A stretch of DNA of 49,686 bases from an uncultured Erysipelotrichaceae bacterium. Its GTDB lineage: Bacteria; Bacillota_I; Bacilli_A; RFN20; CAG-826. Positions 16,719 through 25,871 of the stretch are shown piece by piece; position 1 is the first letter of the stretch; each line of letters starts with the position of its first letter. The notes beneath the pieces are model-generated. The model was not told where the DNA came from. It did not search any database and saw only the letters and a list, made by a program, of their open reading frames with translations. The translations under genes and the position numbers were made by a program. The stretch lies in the NCBI GenBank assembly GCA_902777015.1, contig CACYSA010000010.1, forward strand, positions 1 to 49,686. Reading direction: 5' to 3'.

Positions 16719-17834
16719 TTATTTTCCTTTAACGCACATTTCATAAGCATCACGGGCAATCATCACTTCTTCATCAGTTGGGATGATAGCGACTTTAATC
16801 TTACTATCTGGAGTGGAGATTAAAGCTTCTTTACCGTGGATTGGCATATTGATTTCATTATCAATTTTAACGCCTAATGCTTCTTCTAGTAATTTACAAA
16901 CATCTCTTCTAGTTCTTGGCTCATTTTCACCGATACCAGCGGAGAAGATAATTAAATCACAACCACCTAATCTCACATAATATTGACCGATGAAATCAGC
17001 AATTCTTCTATTGAAGATTTCGTTAGCTAAAATAGCGTGTTTATCACCAGCTTCCGCCGCGGCAAGAACATCTCTAGAGTCATTAGAAATGCCGGACACA
17101 CCTAAGAAACCAGATTTCTTATTGAACATTTGGTAAACTTCTTCTGCGGATTTACCAGTGACACTCACAACATAGTTGAAGACAGATGGGTCCATATCAC
17201 CAGTACGTGTACCCATCATGATACCACCTAGAGGTGTTAAGCCCATTGATGTCGCCACACATTTACCGTCTTTAATCGCGGTAATAGAAGCACCTGAACC
17301 AATGTGACATGAAATAATACGTGGATGTTCAACGCCTTTTAAATACTTAAGACCTTCTTGGGCTAAATATTTATGTGATGTACCGTGCGCACCATATCGA
17401 CGGATGTCATATTTTTCTGTTAATTCGTATGGAATTGGGAAAGTATAATCCGCTGGCGCCATAGTTTGATGGAAAGCAGTATCAAATGTTGCAATCGCTG
17501 GGCAATTTGGTAAAGCTTCTTTAAACGCTCTAAAGCATGTTAAGTGAGCGGCGTTATGAAGTGGGGCAAGTGGAATCAAAGATTCAATCTTCTTTTCTGT
17601 ATCTTCATTAAATAAGGCAGAAGCGGAGAAGTATTTACCACCTTGAACGATACGGTGACCGATTGCCTTAATTTCATTAAAATCTTTAATAATACCTTTT
17701 TCGATAAAAGATTTGACCACTAATTGACCAATTCTTTCACAGTTACCAGAACATAAAACTTTTTCCTCTGGCATTTCATAAAGTTTGAACTTTAATGATG
17801 AGCTACCAGAGTTTATTGTCATTACTTTAGCCAT
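16719..17834 (-). CDS. ackA: Acetate kinase
   Basis: Interconverts acetyl phosphate plus ADP with acetate plus ATP, the ATP-yielding end of mixed-acid fermentation. Motifs are the N-terminal TINSGSSSLKFKLY phosphate-binding loop, GHRIVQGG, FDTAFH, RRYGAHGTSHKY, LGGIMMGTRTGDMDP and FSAGIGENEP. At 371 aa it is about 25-30 residues shorter than the usual 400, mostly through a shorter region after residue 35. AAAGGA precedes the start. nrnA follows immediately. No pta gene is in the window. Confidence 0.97.
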   Translation of the reverse strand: MAKVMTINSGSSSLKFKLYEMPEEKVLCSGNCERIGQLVVKSFIEKGIIKDFNEIKAIGHRIVQGGKYFSASALFNEDTEKKIESLIPLAPLHNAAHLTCFRAFKEALPNCPAIATFDTAFHQTMAPADYTFPIPYELTEKYDIRRYGAHGTSHKYLAQEGLKYLKGVEHPRIISCHIGSGASITAIKDGKCVATSMGLTPLGGIMMGTRTGDMDPSVFNYVVSVTGKSAEEVYQMFNKKSGFLGVSGISNDSRDVLAAAEAGDKHAILANEIFNRRIADFIGQYYVRLGGCDLIIFSAGIGENEPRTRRDVCKLLEEALGVKIDNEINMPIHGKEALISTPDSKIKVAIIPTDEEVMIARDAYEMCVKGK

Positions 17835-17860
17835 AATAATATCCTTTCAAAGCACTACAT

Positions 17861-17889
17861 ATTATGTCATAGTTGTGCTTTTGTTTCAA
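17861..17889 (-). promoter_or_regulatory. ackA promoter with a flanking inverted repeat
   Basis: Minus-strand -35 TTGAAA (17889-17884), 17-bp spacer, -10 CATAAT (17866-17861). A perfect inverted repeat AAGCAC-N19-GTGCTT (17880-17875 and 17855-17850) brackets the -10 box and start site and could be an operator. Confidence 0.6.
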
Positions 17890-18027
17890 TTCATTATATG
17901 AATTTTAGACTATTGGAAAATAAAACAAGAAAAAACTCAATCAAAAACAATGACCAAAAATTAATAAAAATAGGTTAAATATCCCCCTTCTTTTCTCATG
18001 AGTTAAGTCTTTTCTTAATGAAAAGTT

Positions 18028-18056
18028 TTGGAAAGTGACTAACTTTTATTTATAAT
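18028..18056 (+). promoter_or_regulatory. glgB promoter
   Basis: -35 TTGGAA (18028-18033), 17-bp spacer, perfect -10 TATAAT (18051-18056). A small inverted repeat, CTTTTC-TTAAT-GAAAAG (18009-18025), lies just upstream. The rest of the ackA-glgB gap (17890-18008) is AT-rich with nothing recognisable. Confidence 0.7.
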
Positions 18057-18083
18057 AAATAATTGTTAAAAGGGAATTTACTT

Positions 18084-19916
18084 ATGGCTTTTGGATTATT
18101 ATACGACTTCCTCAATGGGCAATGCATTGAAGCACACAACTACTTCGGCGCCCATTTTTCTAATAAGGATGGTAAGACTTATGTTACCTTCCGTTTATAT
18201 GCACCTATGGCAAATGATGTCTCTGTCATCGGTGAATGGAACAACTGGGACGTCACTAAAGACAAAATGTCAAAGATTGATGACAGTGGTGTCTGGGAAG
18301 TCACAATTCCAAATTTAACAAATTATCAATGCTATAAATATCATTTTAAAAATGCATCTGGGAAATATGTCGATAAGATTGACCCATATGCTTTTTATTC
18401 TGAACTTCGTCCTGGCACATGCTCACGCTTATTCGATATTAGAGATTTCGCTTGGCATGATGATCCATGGATGAAGAAAAGAACAAGAAACTTTGACACT
18501 CCAATGTCCATCTATGAAATGCATCTAGGTTCGTGGAAAGGTGTCGCGGATGATGGTCATTCATATTCATATGAAGAAATCGCTGATTTCCTTATTCCTT
18601 ATATAAAAGAGAATGGTTTTACTCATGTGGAATTTATGCCATTAATTCAATATCCATTTGATGGCTCATGGGGTTATCAAGGAACTGGCTTCTATTCTAT
18701 TGATTCTAGATATGGTAATCCTTTCCAATTAATGTCACTTATTGACCGCCTCCATCAAGCGGGAATCGGCGCGATTATTGACTTTGCCCCAGTCCATTTT
18801 GCTACGGATAAATGGGCATTAGTGAAATATGACGGTTCATATTTATATGAATATTCTAATAAATGGAGAATATCTCCTTGGGGTAGTTACCAATTTGATT
18901 TAGGTAAAGATCCAGTGAGAAGTTTCTTAATGAGTGCGATGAATTATTTCGTCGATTATTTCCATTTTGATGGTGTTAGAGTGGACGCTGTTAGCAATAT
19001 CATTTATTACAACGGCGATAGCTCAATCGGTCAAAACGATGGTGCGGTCGAATTCATTAAGAGATTAAACGCGAAAATGCATATCGCTCATGACTCAGTC
19101 ATGATGATCGCCGAAGATAGCACAGCCTTCTCAGGTACTACTAGACCAACAGAATATGGTGGCTTAGGCTTTGACTACAAGTGGGATTTGGGCTGGATGA
19201 ATGATACTTTAAAGTATTATTCAAAAGACCCAGTTTATAAGAAATGGGAACATTACAATATCACATTCTCTATGGCCTATTTCTTCTCCGATAACTTTAT
19301 GCTTCCTCTTTCTCATGATGAAGTAGTGCACGGGAAAGGCACAATCATCAATAAGATGTGGGGCGATTATCATCAAAAATTTGGTCTTATTAGAAACTTA
19401 TATACATATCAATTCGCTCATCCAGGTAAGAAACTTAACTTCATGGGTAACGAACTCGCCTCATTTGATGAATGGGATGAAAAGAAATCGTTACCATGGG
19501 TTTTAAAAACATTCCCATCTCATGATAGTGTTTCTCGCTTAATGAGAGACTTAAACCTCATTTATCGTCATGAAAAGGCGATGTATTTTGAAGAGCATAA
19601 TCCAGCGCATTTCCATTGGCTAATGGTGGATAACGCGAATGATTCTATCTACGCTTTCCAAAGGAAAGTAGATAACGATGTTTTAATCTTCGTCTTTAAT
19701 ATGACCACTAATTATTATGAATATTATGGCATTCCTTTAATGGAATCAGGCACATACGAAGAAATATTTAATTCTGATAAAGATGTCTATGGTGGTGATA
19801 ACCAATATAATGGTTTACCAATCGATAGTGAACCAGGTAGCTTTGAAGGTTTACCCGCTCATATGAACATCAAACTCGCAAGCTTTGGAGCTTGTATCTT
19901 TAAGAAAATCAAATAA
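18084..19916 (+). CDS. glgB: 1,4-alpha-glucan branching enzyme
   Basis: A 610-aa GH13 enzyme that introduces alpha-1,6 branches into glycogen. An N-terminal CBM48 domain (about 20-115, VSVIGEWNNWD) precedes the catalytic barrel. The GH13 motifs are visible: AIIDFAPVHF (region I), FDGVRVDAV with the nucleophile Asp (region II), MIAEDST with the acid/base Glu (region III), and LPLSHDEVVHGKG (region IV). The start at 18084 has AAAGGG 9 nt upstream; the in-frame TTG at 18063 is rejected. It is co-directional with glgP, 14 nt away. No glgC, glgA or glgX is present here. Confidence 0.95.
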   Translation: MAFGLLYDFLNGQCIEAHNYFGAHFSNKDGKTYVTFRLYAPMANDVSVIGEWNNWDVTKDKMSKIDDSGVWEVTIPNLTNYQCYKYHFKNASGKYVDKIDPYAFYSELRPGTCSRLFDIRDFAWHDDPWMKKRTRNFDTPMSIYEMHLGSWKGVADDGHSYSYEEIADFLIPYIKENGFTHVEFMPLIQYPFDGSWGYQGTGFYSIDSRYGNPFQLMSLIDRLHQAGIGAIIDFAPVHFATDKWALVKYDGSYLYEYSNKWRISPWGSYQFDLGKDPVRSFLMSAMNYFVDYFHFDGVRVDAVSNIIYYNGDSSIGQNDGAVEFIKRLNAKMHIAHDSVMMIAEDSTAFSGTTRPTEYGGLGFDYKWDLGWMNDTLKYYSKDPVYKKWEHYNITFSMAYFFSDNFMLPLSHDEVVHGKGTIINKMWGDYHQKFGLIRNLYTYQFAHPGKKLNFMGNELASFDEWDEKKSLPWVLKTFPSHDSVSRLMRDLNLIYRHEKAMYFEEHNPAHFHWLMVDNANDSIYAFQRKVDNDVLIFVFNMTTNYYEYYGIPLMESGTYEEIFNSDKDVYGGDNQYNGLPIDSEPGSFEGLPAHMNIKLASFGACIFKKIK

Positions 19917-19930
19917 GGGGGATCTTATTT

Positions 19931-22333
19931 ATGTTTAATAATAAACAAGAATTCAAAACCGAATATGCACGTCGTCTTTTAGAAACATATGGTGTAACTG
20001 TTGAAAATAGCCATATTACTGAAAGATATTCAGTCCTTGGCGAAATGGTCAGAGACTACGCTAACGTGGACTGGGGCAGAACACACGATAAAACAATTAA
20101 AAAACAAAAAGCACTAGTTTATTTCTCAATGGAATTTCTCATTGGTCGTTTACTAGTTAATAATTTACAAAACATGGGCATCTATGATGTCGTTAAAGAA
20201 GGCTTAGCCGACTTTGGCATCAACATCCATGAATTAGAAGAAGAAGAAAGCGATGCTGGTTTAGGTAATGGTGGTCTTGGTCGACTTGCCGCCTGTTTCT
20301 TAGATAGTATTGCCTCTTTAGGTTATGTCGGTCACGGTAACTGTATCCGTTACGGATACGGCTTCTTCCGTCAAAAGATTGTCAAAGGCAAGCAAATTGA
20401 ATTACCAGATCAATGGTTAAGTAATGGTAATGCATGGGAAATTAGAAGACCAAAATACGCTGTTGAAGTTAAGTTCTACGGCAATCCTGAAACATATTTA
20501 AAAGCGGATGGTAGCTACGCTATTAGAACTGCTAATACCGTTAACGTTAGAGCGGTCCCATATGATGTCCCAGTTGTTGGCTATCGTAACCATGTCACTA
20601 ATACATTAAGATTATGGAACGCTGAACCAAGTAACCATCATCTTCCAAAAAACGTTTCCTTTAAAGAATATTGCAATGCCCTTGCGGAATTATGTCATGG
20701 TCTTTATCCAGATGATAGTACTGAAGAAGGTCGTATCTTAAGACTTAGACAACAATATTTCTTAGTGTCCGCCGGTCTACAATCCACATTAGCGTCATAT
20801 TACCGCCATCATGGTACCCTCATTGGTATCCATGAACAATATGTCTTCCAACTCAATGACACTCACCCAATTTTAGCTATTCCGGAAATGATGAGAATCA
20901 TGCTTGATGAATATGAAATGGGTTGGGACGAATCTTGGAAAGAAGTGCAACAATGTATGGCTTTTACAAACCATACAGTCATGCCAGAAGCTCTTGAAAA
21001 ATGGCCTGTTAGATATGTGCAAGAACTCATTCCACGTGTCTATATGATTATTGAAGAAATTGACCGTCGTTTTGATATTGAAATGCATCAAAATGATGTT
21101 CCCGCGGATGCGAGATATCAAATGAGCATTATTAAAGACGGACAAATCCATATGTGTAATTTAGCGATTTATACATGTTTCTCCGTGAATGGTGTCGCCG
21201 CTTTACATACTGAAATCTTAAAAACAATCACATTTAAAGATTTCTATAATTACATGCCGAATAAATTTAACAACAAAACAAACGGTGTCACTCATAGAAG
21301 ATGGCTCGTTTACGCTAATCCAAAACTCGCAGAATTAATTAATTCAAAGATTGGTGATAAATGGATTACCAACATGGATTTAATTAAAGAATTTGAGCAA
21401 TATAAAGATGATGAAGAAGTCTTAAAGAAACTCGATAACATCAAACACGAAAACAAAGTTGCTTTGGCAAAATATGTTAAAGAAAATAACGGCATTGAAA
21501 TTGATGTGAATAGTATTTTTGATGTTCAAATCAAAAGATTACACGCTTATAAAAGACAATTATTAAATATCTTCCACATCATTTACTTATACCAAAGAAT
21601 GAAGGCTGATCCTAACTTTAGAATCTATCCTCATACATATATCTTTGGGGCTAAAGCGGCGCCTAGCTATGTTTACGCTAAAAAGATTATCGAATTAATT
21701 CTCGCTGTCGCCGAAGTCATTAATAACGATGAAGAAACAAATCAATTCTTAAAAGTCGTCTTTATCGAAAATTATGGTGTTACTCTTGCGGAACTTATTA
21801 TTCCGGCCGCAGATGTCTCTGAACAAATCAGTACCGCTGGAAAAGAAGCAAGTGGCACATCTAATATGAAACTCATGATGAACGGGGCCATTACTTTAGG
21901 CACAATGGACGGGGCGAATATCGAAATCGTCCAACGTGGTGGAGAAGAAAATAACGTCATCTTCGGTTTAAGAAGTGAAGAAGTTGAAGCCCATTATCGT
22001 AATCAAGATTATAATCCATGGGATGTCTATAACAATGATTCCCGTATTAAGAATGTTTTAGATTCTTTATTCAACGGTCCATGGGCGGGTTATCGTCATG
22101 ATAAATTCACCATCATCTTCGATGAAATCATGAATAGACGTGACGAATATTTCATTCTCGCTGATTTTGATAGCTATGCGAAAGCGCAAGAAGAAATCGA
22201 ACGCCGCTATAAAGATAGAAAATTATGGAATCGTATGTGCTTAATTAATATCGCTAATTCTTCATTCTTCACCAGCGATAGAACAATTAAGAGCTACGCT
22301 GAAGAAATCTGGCACTTAGAGAAAGTGAAATAG
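19931..22333 (+). CDS. glgP: Glycogen/alpha-glucan phosphorylase
   Basis: An 800-aa GT35 enzyme that releases glucose 1-phosphate from alpha-1,4-glucans using pyridoxal phosphate. The PLP-lysine motif EASGTSNMKLMMNGA is followed by GTMDGANIEI. Other conserved stretches are DAGLGNGGLGRLAACFLDS, NDTHPILAIPEMMR, TNHTVMPEALEKW and VQIKRLHAYKRQLLN. Length is normal. AAGGGGG about 11 nt upstream serves as ribosome binding site. Paired with glgB it makes a minimal build-and-degrade glycogen unit; the product could enter glycolysis through pfkA. Confidence 0.97.
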   Translation: MFNNKQEFKTEYARRLLETYGVTVENSHITERYSVLGEMVRDYANVDWGRTHDKTIKKQKALVYFSMEFLIGRLLVNNLQNMGIYDVVKEGLADFGINIHELEEEESDAGLGNGGLGRLAACFLDSIASLGYVGHGNCIRYGYGFFRQKIVKGKQIELPDQWLSNGNAWEIRRPKYAVEVKFYGNPETYLKADGSYAIRTANTVNVRAVPYDVPVVGYRNHVTNTLRLWNAEPSNHHLPKNVSFKEYCNALAELCHGLYPDDSTEEGRILRLRQQYFLVSAGLQSTLASYYRHHGTLIGIHEQYVFQLNDTHPILAIPEMMRIMLDEYEMGWDESWKEVQQCMAFTNHTVMPEALEKWPVRYVQELIPRVYMIIEEIDRRFDIEMHQNDVPADARYQMSIIKDGQIHMCNLAIYTCFSVNGVAALHTEILKTITFKDFYNYMPNKFNNKTNGVTHRRWLVYANPKLAELINSKIGDKWITNMDLIKEFEQYKDDEEVLKKLDNIKHENKVALAKYVKENNGIEIDVNSIFDVQIKRLHAYKRQLLNIFHIIYLYQRMKADPNFRIYPHTYIFGAKAAPSYVYAKKIIELILAVAEVINNDEETNQFLKVVFIENYGVTLAELIIPAADVSEQISTAGKEASGTSNMKLMMNGAITLGTMDGANIEIVQRGGEENNVIFGLRSEEVEAHYRNQDYNPWDVYNNDSRIKNVLDSLFNGPWAGYRHDKFTIIFDEIMNRRDEYFILADFDSYAKAQEEIERRYKDRKLWNRMCLINIANSSFFTSDRTIKSYAEEIWHLEKVK

Positions 22334-22335
22334 TT

Positions 22336-22827
22336 ATGAAAATTGATTTAAGCTCCCTTTACGCTAAGCAAGCGGAACTAGACGCTCGTATTGCGGAAAA
22401 TCATCACGTTAGCTACGCTACTACTAGAGAAAGACGCATCTTAGCCTTACTTGTGGAAATCGGCGAATTTGCTAACGCGACTAGATGTTTTAAATATTGG
22501 TCTAATAAACCAAGTGAAAGCCAAGATATCGTTTTAGATGAATATGTGGATGGCTTACATTTCTTCTTATCATTAGGTATTGATATCAATACAAGCAAGA
22601 AAACATATAACCACACTAAACACGCTGATAATTTAACTAAACAAATATTAGAAGTTTATCGTTTAGCGTCAATCTTCTATAAGAAGCAAGATGAAAAGAG
22701 TTATATTAAAGCCTTCCAAGCTTTCTTAAACATTCCTGTTCTTCTTAAAGTTAGATGGTCAACCGTGGAAAAAGCCTATTATAAAAAACTTGGTGAAAAT
22801 TATCACCGTCAAGACACTAATTATTAA
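22336..22827 (+). CDS. Dimeric (MazG-like) dUTP diphosphatase
   Basis: A 163-aa all-alpha protein of the dimeric dUTPase family, which hydrolyses dUTP to dUMP and keeps uracil out of DNA. Metal-binding signatures are LLVEIGEFANATRCFKYW and LDEYVDGLHFFLSLG, the ExxE and ExxD pattern of this family. It starts 2 nt after glgP without a clear Shine-Dalgarno, so it is probably translated by coupling. Its link to glycogen metabolism is probably only positional. Confidence 0.88.
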   Translation: MKIDLSSLYAKQAELDARIAENHHVSYATTRERRILALLVEIGEFANATRCFKYWSNKPSESQDIVLDEYVDGLHFFLSLGIDINTSKKTYNHTKHADNLTKQILEVYRLASIFYKKQDEKSYIKAFQAFLNIPVLLKVRWSTVEKAYYKKLGENYHRQDTNY

Positions 22828-22845
22828 AAAAGCACCTAAGTGCTT
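22825..22845 (-). terminator. Terminator of the DUF523 gene
   Basis: A perfect hairpin AAGCAC-CTAA-GTGCTT with a T run on the minus strand. The stem overlaps the DUF523 stop codon. It lies between two convergent genes and may also slow + strand transcription. Confidence 0.75.
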
Positions 22846-23275
22846 ATAAGAGGGAATCGATATCATCTTCACTAAAGACTTCGATTCCTTTTTCTTTTAA
22901 ATATTCCGCGGTCACTCCCATGCCTATTATCTCTTTATGAGAGAAAGTACCATCATAAATAATCTTAGAACCACATGATGGTGACTTCTCTTTAAGAATG
23001 ACTTTCTTGATCTTTAAAAATAAACAGATATTAAATGCTAATTCGGCCCCTTTTAAATAAAAATCAGTGACATCTTCCCCGTCTTGATTAATGACTTTTT
23101 CTCCAATACGTTCCGCTGGTGAACGCGGTGTGGATAAGCCACCTTCTACCTCAGGACAAAAAGGAATAAGCTCATATTTTTCTAAAAGAGCGTCAAGTTT
23201 AGGAGTTAAGTTATTACCCCCATTATATTTGACGTTATCACCCACTAAGCAGGCCGAGATTAAAATCTTTTCCAT
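22844..23275 (-). CDS. DUF523 protein, related to thiouracil desulfurase TudS
   Basis: A 143-aa DUF523 protein. It shows the family landmarks ISACLVGDNVKYNGG, FCPEVEGGLSTPRSPAE, GEDVT, KSPSCGS, IYDGTF and GMGVTAEYL. The three cysteines C9, C40 and C101 match those that hold a [4Fe-4S] cluster in TudS, which removes sulfur from thiouracil; thionucleobase salvage is therefore a reasonable guess, but substrate specificity cannot be read from sequence. The ATG has no Shine-Dalgarno, and a TAAAAT lies 6 nt upstream, suggesting a leaderless mRNA. It is divergent from the YgjP-like gene. Confidence 0.85.
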   Translation of the reverse strand: MEKILISACLVGDNVKYNGGNNLTPKLDALLEKYELIPFCPEVEGGLSTPRSPAERIGEKVINQDGEDVTDFYLKGAELAFNICLFLKIKKVILKEKSPSCGSKIIYDGTFSHKEIIGMGVTAEYLKEKGIEVFSEDDIDSLL

Positions 23276-23318
23276 AAAAGTATTTTAAACAAAGTCTTTG
23301 AAAGATAAAATAATAAAT
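23276..23318. promoter_or_regulatory. Divergent, apparently leaderless promoters of the DUF523 and YgjP-like genes
   Basis: The 43-bp gap holds TAAAAT on the minus strand (23287-23282), 6 nt from the DUF523 ATG, and TAAAAT on the plus strand (23306-23311), 7 nt from the YgjP-like ATG. Each -10 box falls where the other gene's -35 would be. Neither gene has a Shine-Dalgarno. Confidence 0.5.
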
Positions 23319-23960
23319 ATGTTAGCTAATAAAACTTTTGAATATCAAGTAGATGATAAAATCTATCAAGTCGAAGTCATCTATAAGCGTATAAGAAATA
23401 TCCATTATCGTTTTAAAGATGATCGTTTCATTATCTCTTGCCCACGTTTAGTGTCTTTAAAAACAATCAAAAGTGGGTTAGATAAATTCGCTAGTAAGCT
23501 CATCAAAAGAACAGTGAAAAAGCCACCCATTGGGGAAGATTATATTTATATATTTGGCGAAAAATATTATTTAACTTTTCCTGGTGAATTTACTTTCTTA
23601 GATGAAACATTTACATATAAAAATATGGATGATTTCCATAAGAAGATTAAAAAGCTATTCTTAAAATATCTCACTTATAAAAATGAATATTATCGAGAAG
23701 AGATGAACGCTCCTAAATATCAAGTCAAGATTAGAGATATGAAGAGTCGATATGGTAGCAATAATAGAAAAAGTAAAACGATTACTTATGCTTTTATGCT
23801 CATCCATCATACTCCTGATGTTATTGATTCAGTGATCATGCATGAATTAACACATTGTTTTGTCTTTAACCATAGTGATAATTTTTATCACTTGTTATAC
23901 AAGTATTGCCCAAATTATAATATTTTAAGAAAGAAACTTATCAAAACGGAGTTTAACTAA
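23319..23960 (+). CDS. YgjP-like (DUF45) zinc metallopeptidase-domain protein
   Basis: A 213-aa protein whose C-terminal half carries the zinc-binding motif MHELTHCFVFNHSDNFYHLL: HExxH plus a downstream His. It is preceded by IRDMKSRYGSNNRKSKTITY, which is typical of the YgjP/WLM-like DUF45 family. No signal peptide is seen, so it is probably cytoplasmic. The physiological role of the family is poorly known. ATG at 23319 is preferred over the in-frame TTG at 23298. Its stop overlaps the next start by one base (TAATG). Confidence 0.82.
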   Translation: MLANKTFEYQVDDKIYQVEVIYKRIRNIHYRFKDDRFIISCPRLVSLKTIKSGLDKFASKLIKRTVKKPPIGEDYIYIFGEKYYLTFPGEFTFLDETFTYKNMDDFHKKIKKLFLKYLTYKNEYYREEMNAPKYQVKIRDMKSRYGSNNRKSKTITYAFMLIHHTPDVIDSVIMHELTHCFVFNHSDNFYHLLYKYCPNYNILRKKLIKTEFN

Positions 23961-24682
23961 TGTTAGAGATTACTTCCAAAAACAATCAAAAGATTAAAGA
24001 CGCTGCTTCTTTAAAACTAAAGAAGTACCGTCAAGAAAAAGGTCTTTTCTTAATGGAAGGACTAAAGAATTTAGAAATGGCGTTACGTTTTGGTAATGTT
24101 AAAATAATATTTACTAGTGTTGGCTTACCAAAGATCGGTAAACAAGATATTGAAGTCTATCAAGTTAATGAAGAAATCATCAGAAAACTCGCTAGTTCAG
24201 AAAACCCAGAAGGCGTAGTCTTCGTTTGTGAATTCTTAAAACCTAAAAAAGATAAAAAAGACTACCATAAGATAATCTATTTAGATCACGTTTCTGATCC
24301 AGGTAATCTAGGAACAATTATTAGAACCGCAGTGGCATTCAATTATGATGCGGTAATATTAAGCGAAGGTAGTGTAGAAATATATAACGAAAAAGTGCTC
24401 GCCGCTTCTAAAGGTGCAATCTTCGCTATCGATATATTTAACGATGATATTGATAACTACAATTATCCAATTATCGTGAGCACATTAAATGAAAAATCAG
24501 TGCCACTTAATAACGCTAAAAAACCAGATAACTTTGTCTTGGTGTTAGGTAATGAAAGTCATGGTGTCTCTAAAGAGATATGTGAAAAAGCCACTGATTT
24601 TGTTAAAATTGAAATGAGCGATAATATTGATTCGCTTAACGTGGCCATAGCCGCGGGAATATTAATGAACTTTTATAAATAA
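23960..24682 (+). CDS. SpoU/TrmH-family RNA 2'-O-methyltransferase
   Basis: A 240-aa SPOUT methyltransferase. An N-terminal substrate-binding domain (ITSKNNQKIKDAASL through FLMEGLKNLEMAL) is followed by the catalytic knot with LDHVSDPGNLGTIIRTA, VLVLGNESHGVS and IEMSDNIDSLNVAIAAGI, the three SpoU motifs. It probably methylates ribose in rRNA or tRNA; the target is unknown. In Bacillus a similar gene (ysgA) precedes pheS-pheT, and here the order is kept except for one inserted lipoprotein gene. GGAG lies within the end of the previous gene. Confidence 0.92.
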   Translation: MLEITSKNNQKIKDAASLKLKKYRQEKGLFLMEGLKNLEMALRFGNVKIIFTSVGLPKIGKQDIEVYQVNEEIIRKLASSENPEGVVFVCEFLKPKKDKKDYHKIIYLDHVSDPGNLGTIIRTAVAFNYDAVILSEGSVEIYNEKVLAASKGAIFAIDIFNDDIDNYNYPIIVSTLNEKSVPLNNAKKPDNFVLVLGNESHGVSKEICEKATDFVKIEMSDNIDSLNVAIAAGILMNFYK

Positions 24683-24710
24683 ATAAACAACTTAAAGGGA
24701 GGGTTAGTTT

Positions 24711-25769
24711 ATGAAAGCAAAAGTAATTTTGTTGGTTCTACCAATTATGATGTCTTTAGTGGGGTGTAATAATGCTCCTAAAAAGACTTATTTTAAATTA
24801 TGGAATAATTGCAATTCTTTAACTGTATTAAAAGAATTTGTTAAGGAAGTAACAGATAAAAATAATAAGAATTACATTCCTAAAGAAGACCGTATTGCCA
24901 CATTTGATATGGATGGAACATTCATTGGTGAATTATATCCAACATATTTTGAATATAACATGCTTGAATATCGTGTTTTAGAAGATCCATCTTACAAAGA
25001 TAAAGCACCCGCGGACGTTAAAGAAACCGCGCAAGATATTAGAGATTTCGTCAGAAACGGCACACCTTTACCAAGATATAACGAAGAATATGGTTTTGAT
25101 TTAAAACATGCTTATGCTGCGGCGAAAGCTTACGCTGGTATGAGCGTTAAAGAATTTGATAACTACGTTAAAGAATTCGCTAAAAAGACACCAAATGGTT
25201 TTGAAGGCATGACTTACGCTGATAGTTTTTATAAACCAATGTTAGAAGTGTTTGAATATTTAGAAGATAATGATTTCACATATTATGTGGTCTCTGGTTC
25301 TGATAGATTTATCTGCCGCGCTTTAGTGGATTCTCTTAATATCCCTTCTAACCGTGTTATCGGTATGGATGTCACTTTAAAGAGTGACAAACAAGGTGAT
25401 GTAGATGGCGTTAATTACACCTACACAACCGAAGATAATTTAATCAGAAGTGATGAACTAATTATTAAAAATCTTAAAACAAATAAAGTTAAAGCCATCG
25501 CTAAAGAAATAGGTAAAGTACCAGTCTTATCTTTTGGTAACTCCAGTGGTGATAGTGCAATGCACAATTACTGCATGGCTAATGATAAATATAAATCACA
25601 AGCCTTTATGTTAGTGGCGGACGACAACGAAAGAGATCACGCTAATCTAGAAGAAGGCGCTAAAAGACAAGCTAACTGGGAAAAAGCAAAATATAACATC
25701 ATCTCAATGAAAAATGACTTTAAGACCATATACGGTGATGGTGTGAAGAAAGTTAATTTTCAATTCTAA
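24711..25769 (+). CDS. HAD-superfamily phosphatase lipoprotein
   Basis: A 352-aa predicted lipoprotein with signal peptide and lipobox SLVGC (Cys19). The HAD phosphatase motifs are clear: motif I FDMDGT (65-70), motif II SGSD (195-198), and motif III with FGNSSGDSAM (275-284). The fold is closest to the PF12710-type HAD hydrolases, which include phosphorylcholine and phosphoserine phosphatases. It would work outside the membrane, perhaps scavenging phosphate or choline from host molecules (inference). AAGGGAGGG precedes the start. It interrupts the conserved spoU-pheS neighbourhood. Confidence 0.85.
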   Translation: MKAKVILLVLPIMMSLVGCNNAPKKTYFKLWNNCNSLTVLKEFVKEVTDKNNKNYIPKEDRIATFDMDGTFIGELYPTYFEYNMLEYRVLEDPSYKDKAPADVKETAQDIRDFVRNGTPLPRYNEEYGFDLKHAYAAAKAYAGMSVKEFDNYVKEFAKKTPNGFEGMTYADSFYKPMLEVFEYLEDNDFTYYVVSGSDRFICRALVDSLNIPSNRVIGMDVTLKSDKQGDVDGVNYTYTTEDNLIRSDELIIKNLKTNKVKAIAKEIGKVPVLSFGNSSGDSAMHNYCMANDKYKSQAFMLVADDNERDHANLEEGAKRQANWEKAKYNIISMKNDFKTIYGDGVKKVNFQF

Positions 25770-25833
25770 CGCCGCCAGTAAGTTTAAGTTACAAAACAAT
25801 ATTACAAATAAACATATGTAATATGGTTTTTTG

Positions 25834-25842
25834 TGCTATAAT
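25834..25842 (+). promoter_or_regulatory. pheS promoter (extended -10)
   Basis: TGCTATAAT, an extended -10 with a perfect hexamer and no clear -35. No T-box is present in the 90-bp gap; a weak ATTAC/GTAAT repeat lies upstream. Confidence 0.65.
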
Positions 25843-25871
25843 CAATAACGATTTTGTAAGTGAGGGTCTTT

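Noticed and set aside
25770..25871. T-box leader for pheS
   Set aside because: The gap is too short and lacks the AAGGTGGTACCGCG core that is clear upstream of ileS.
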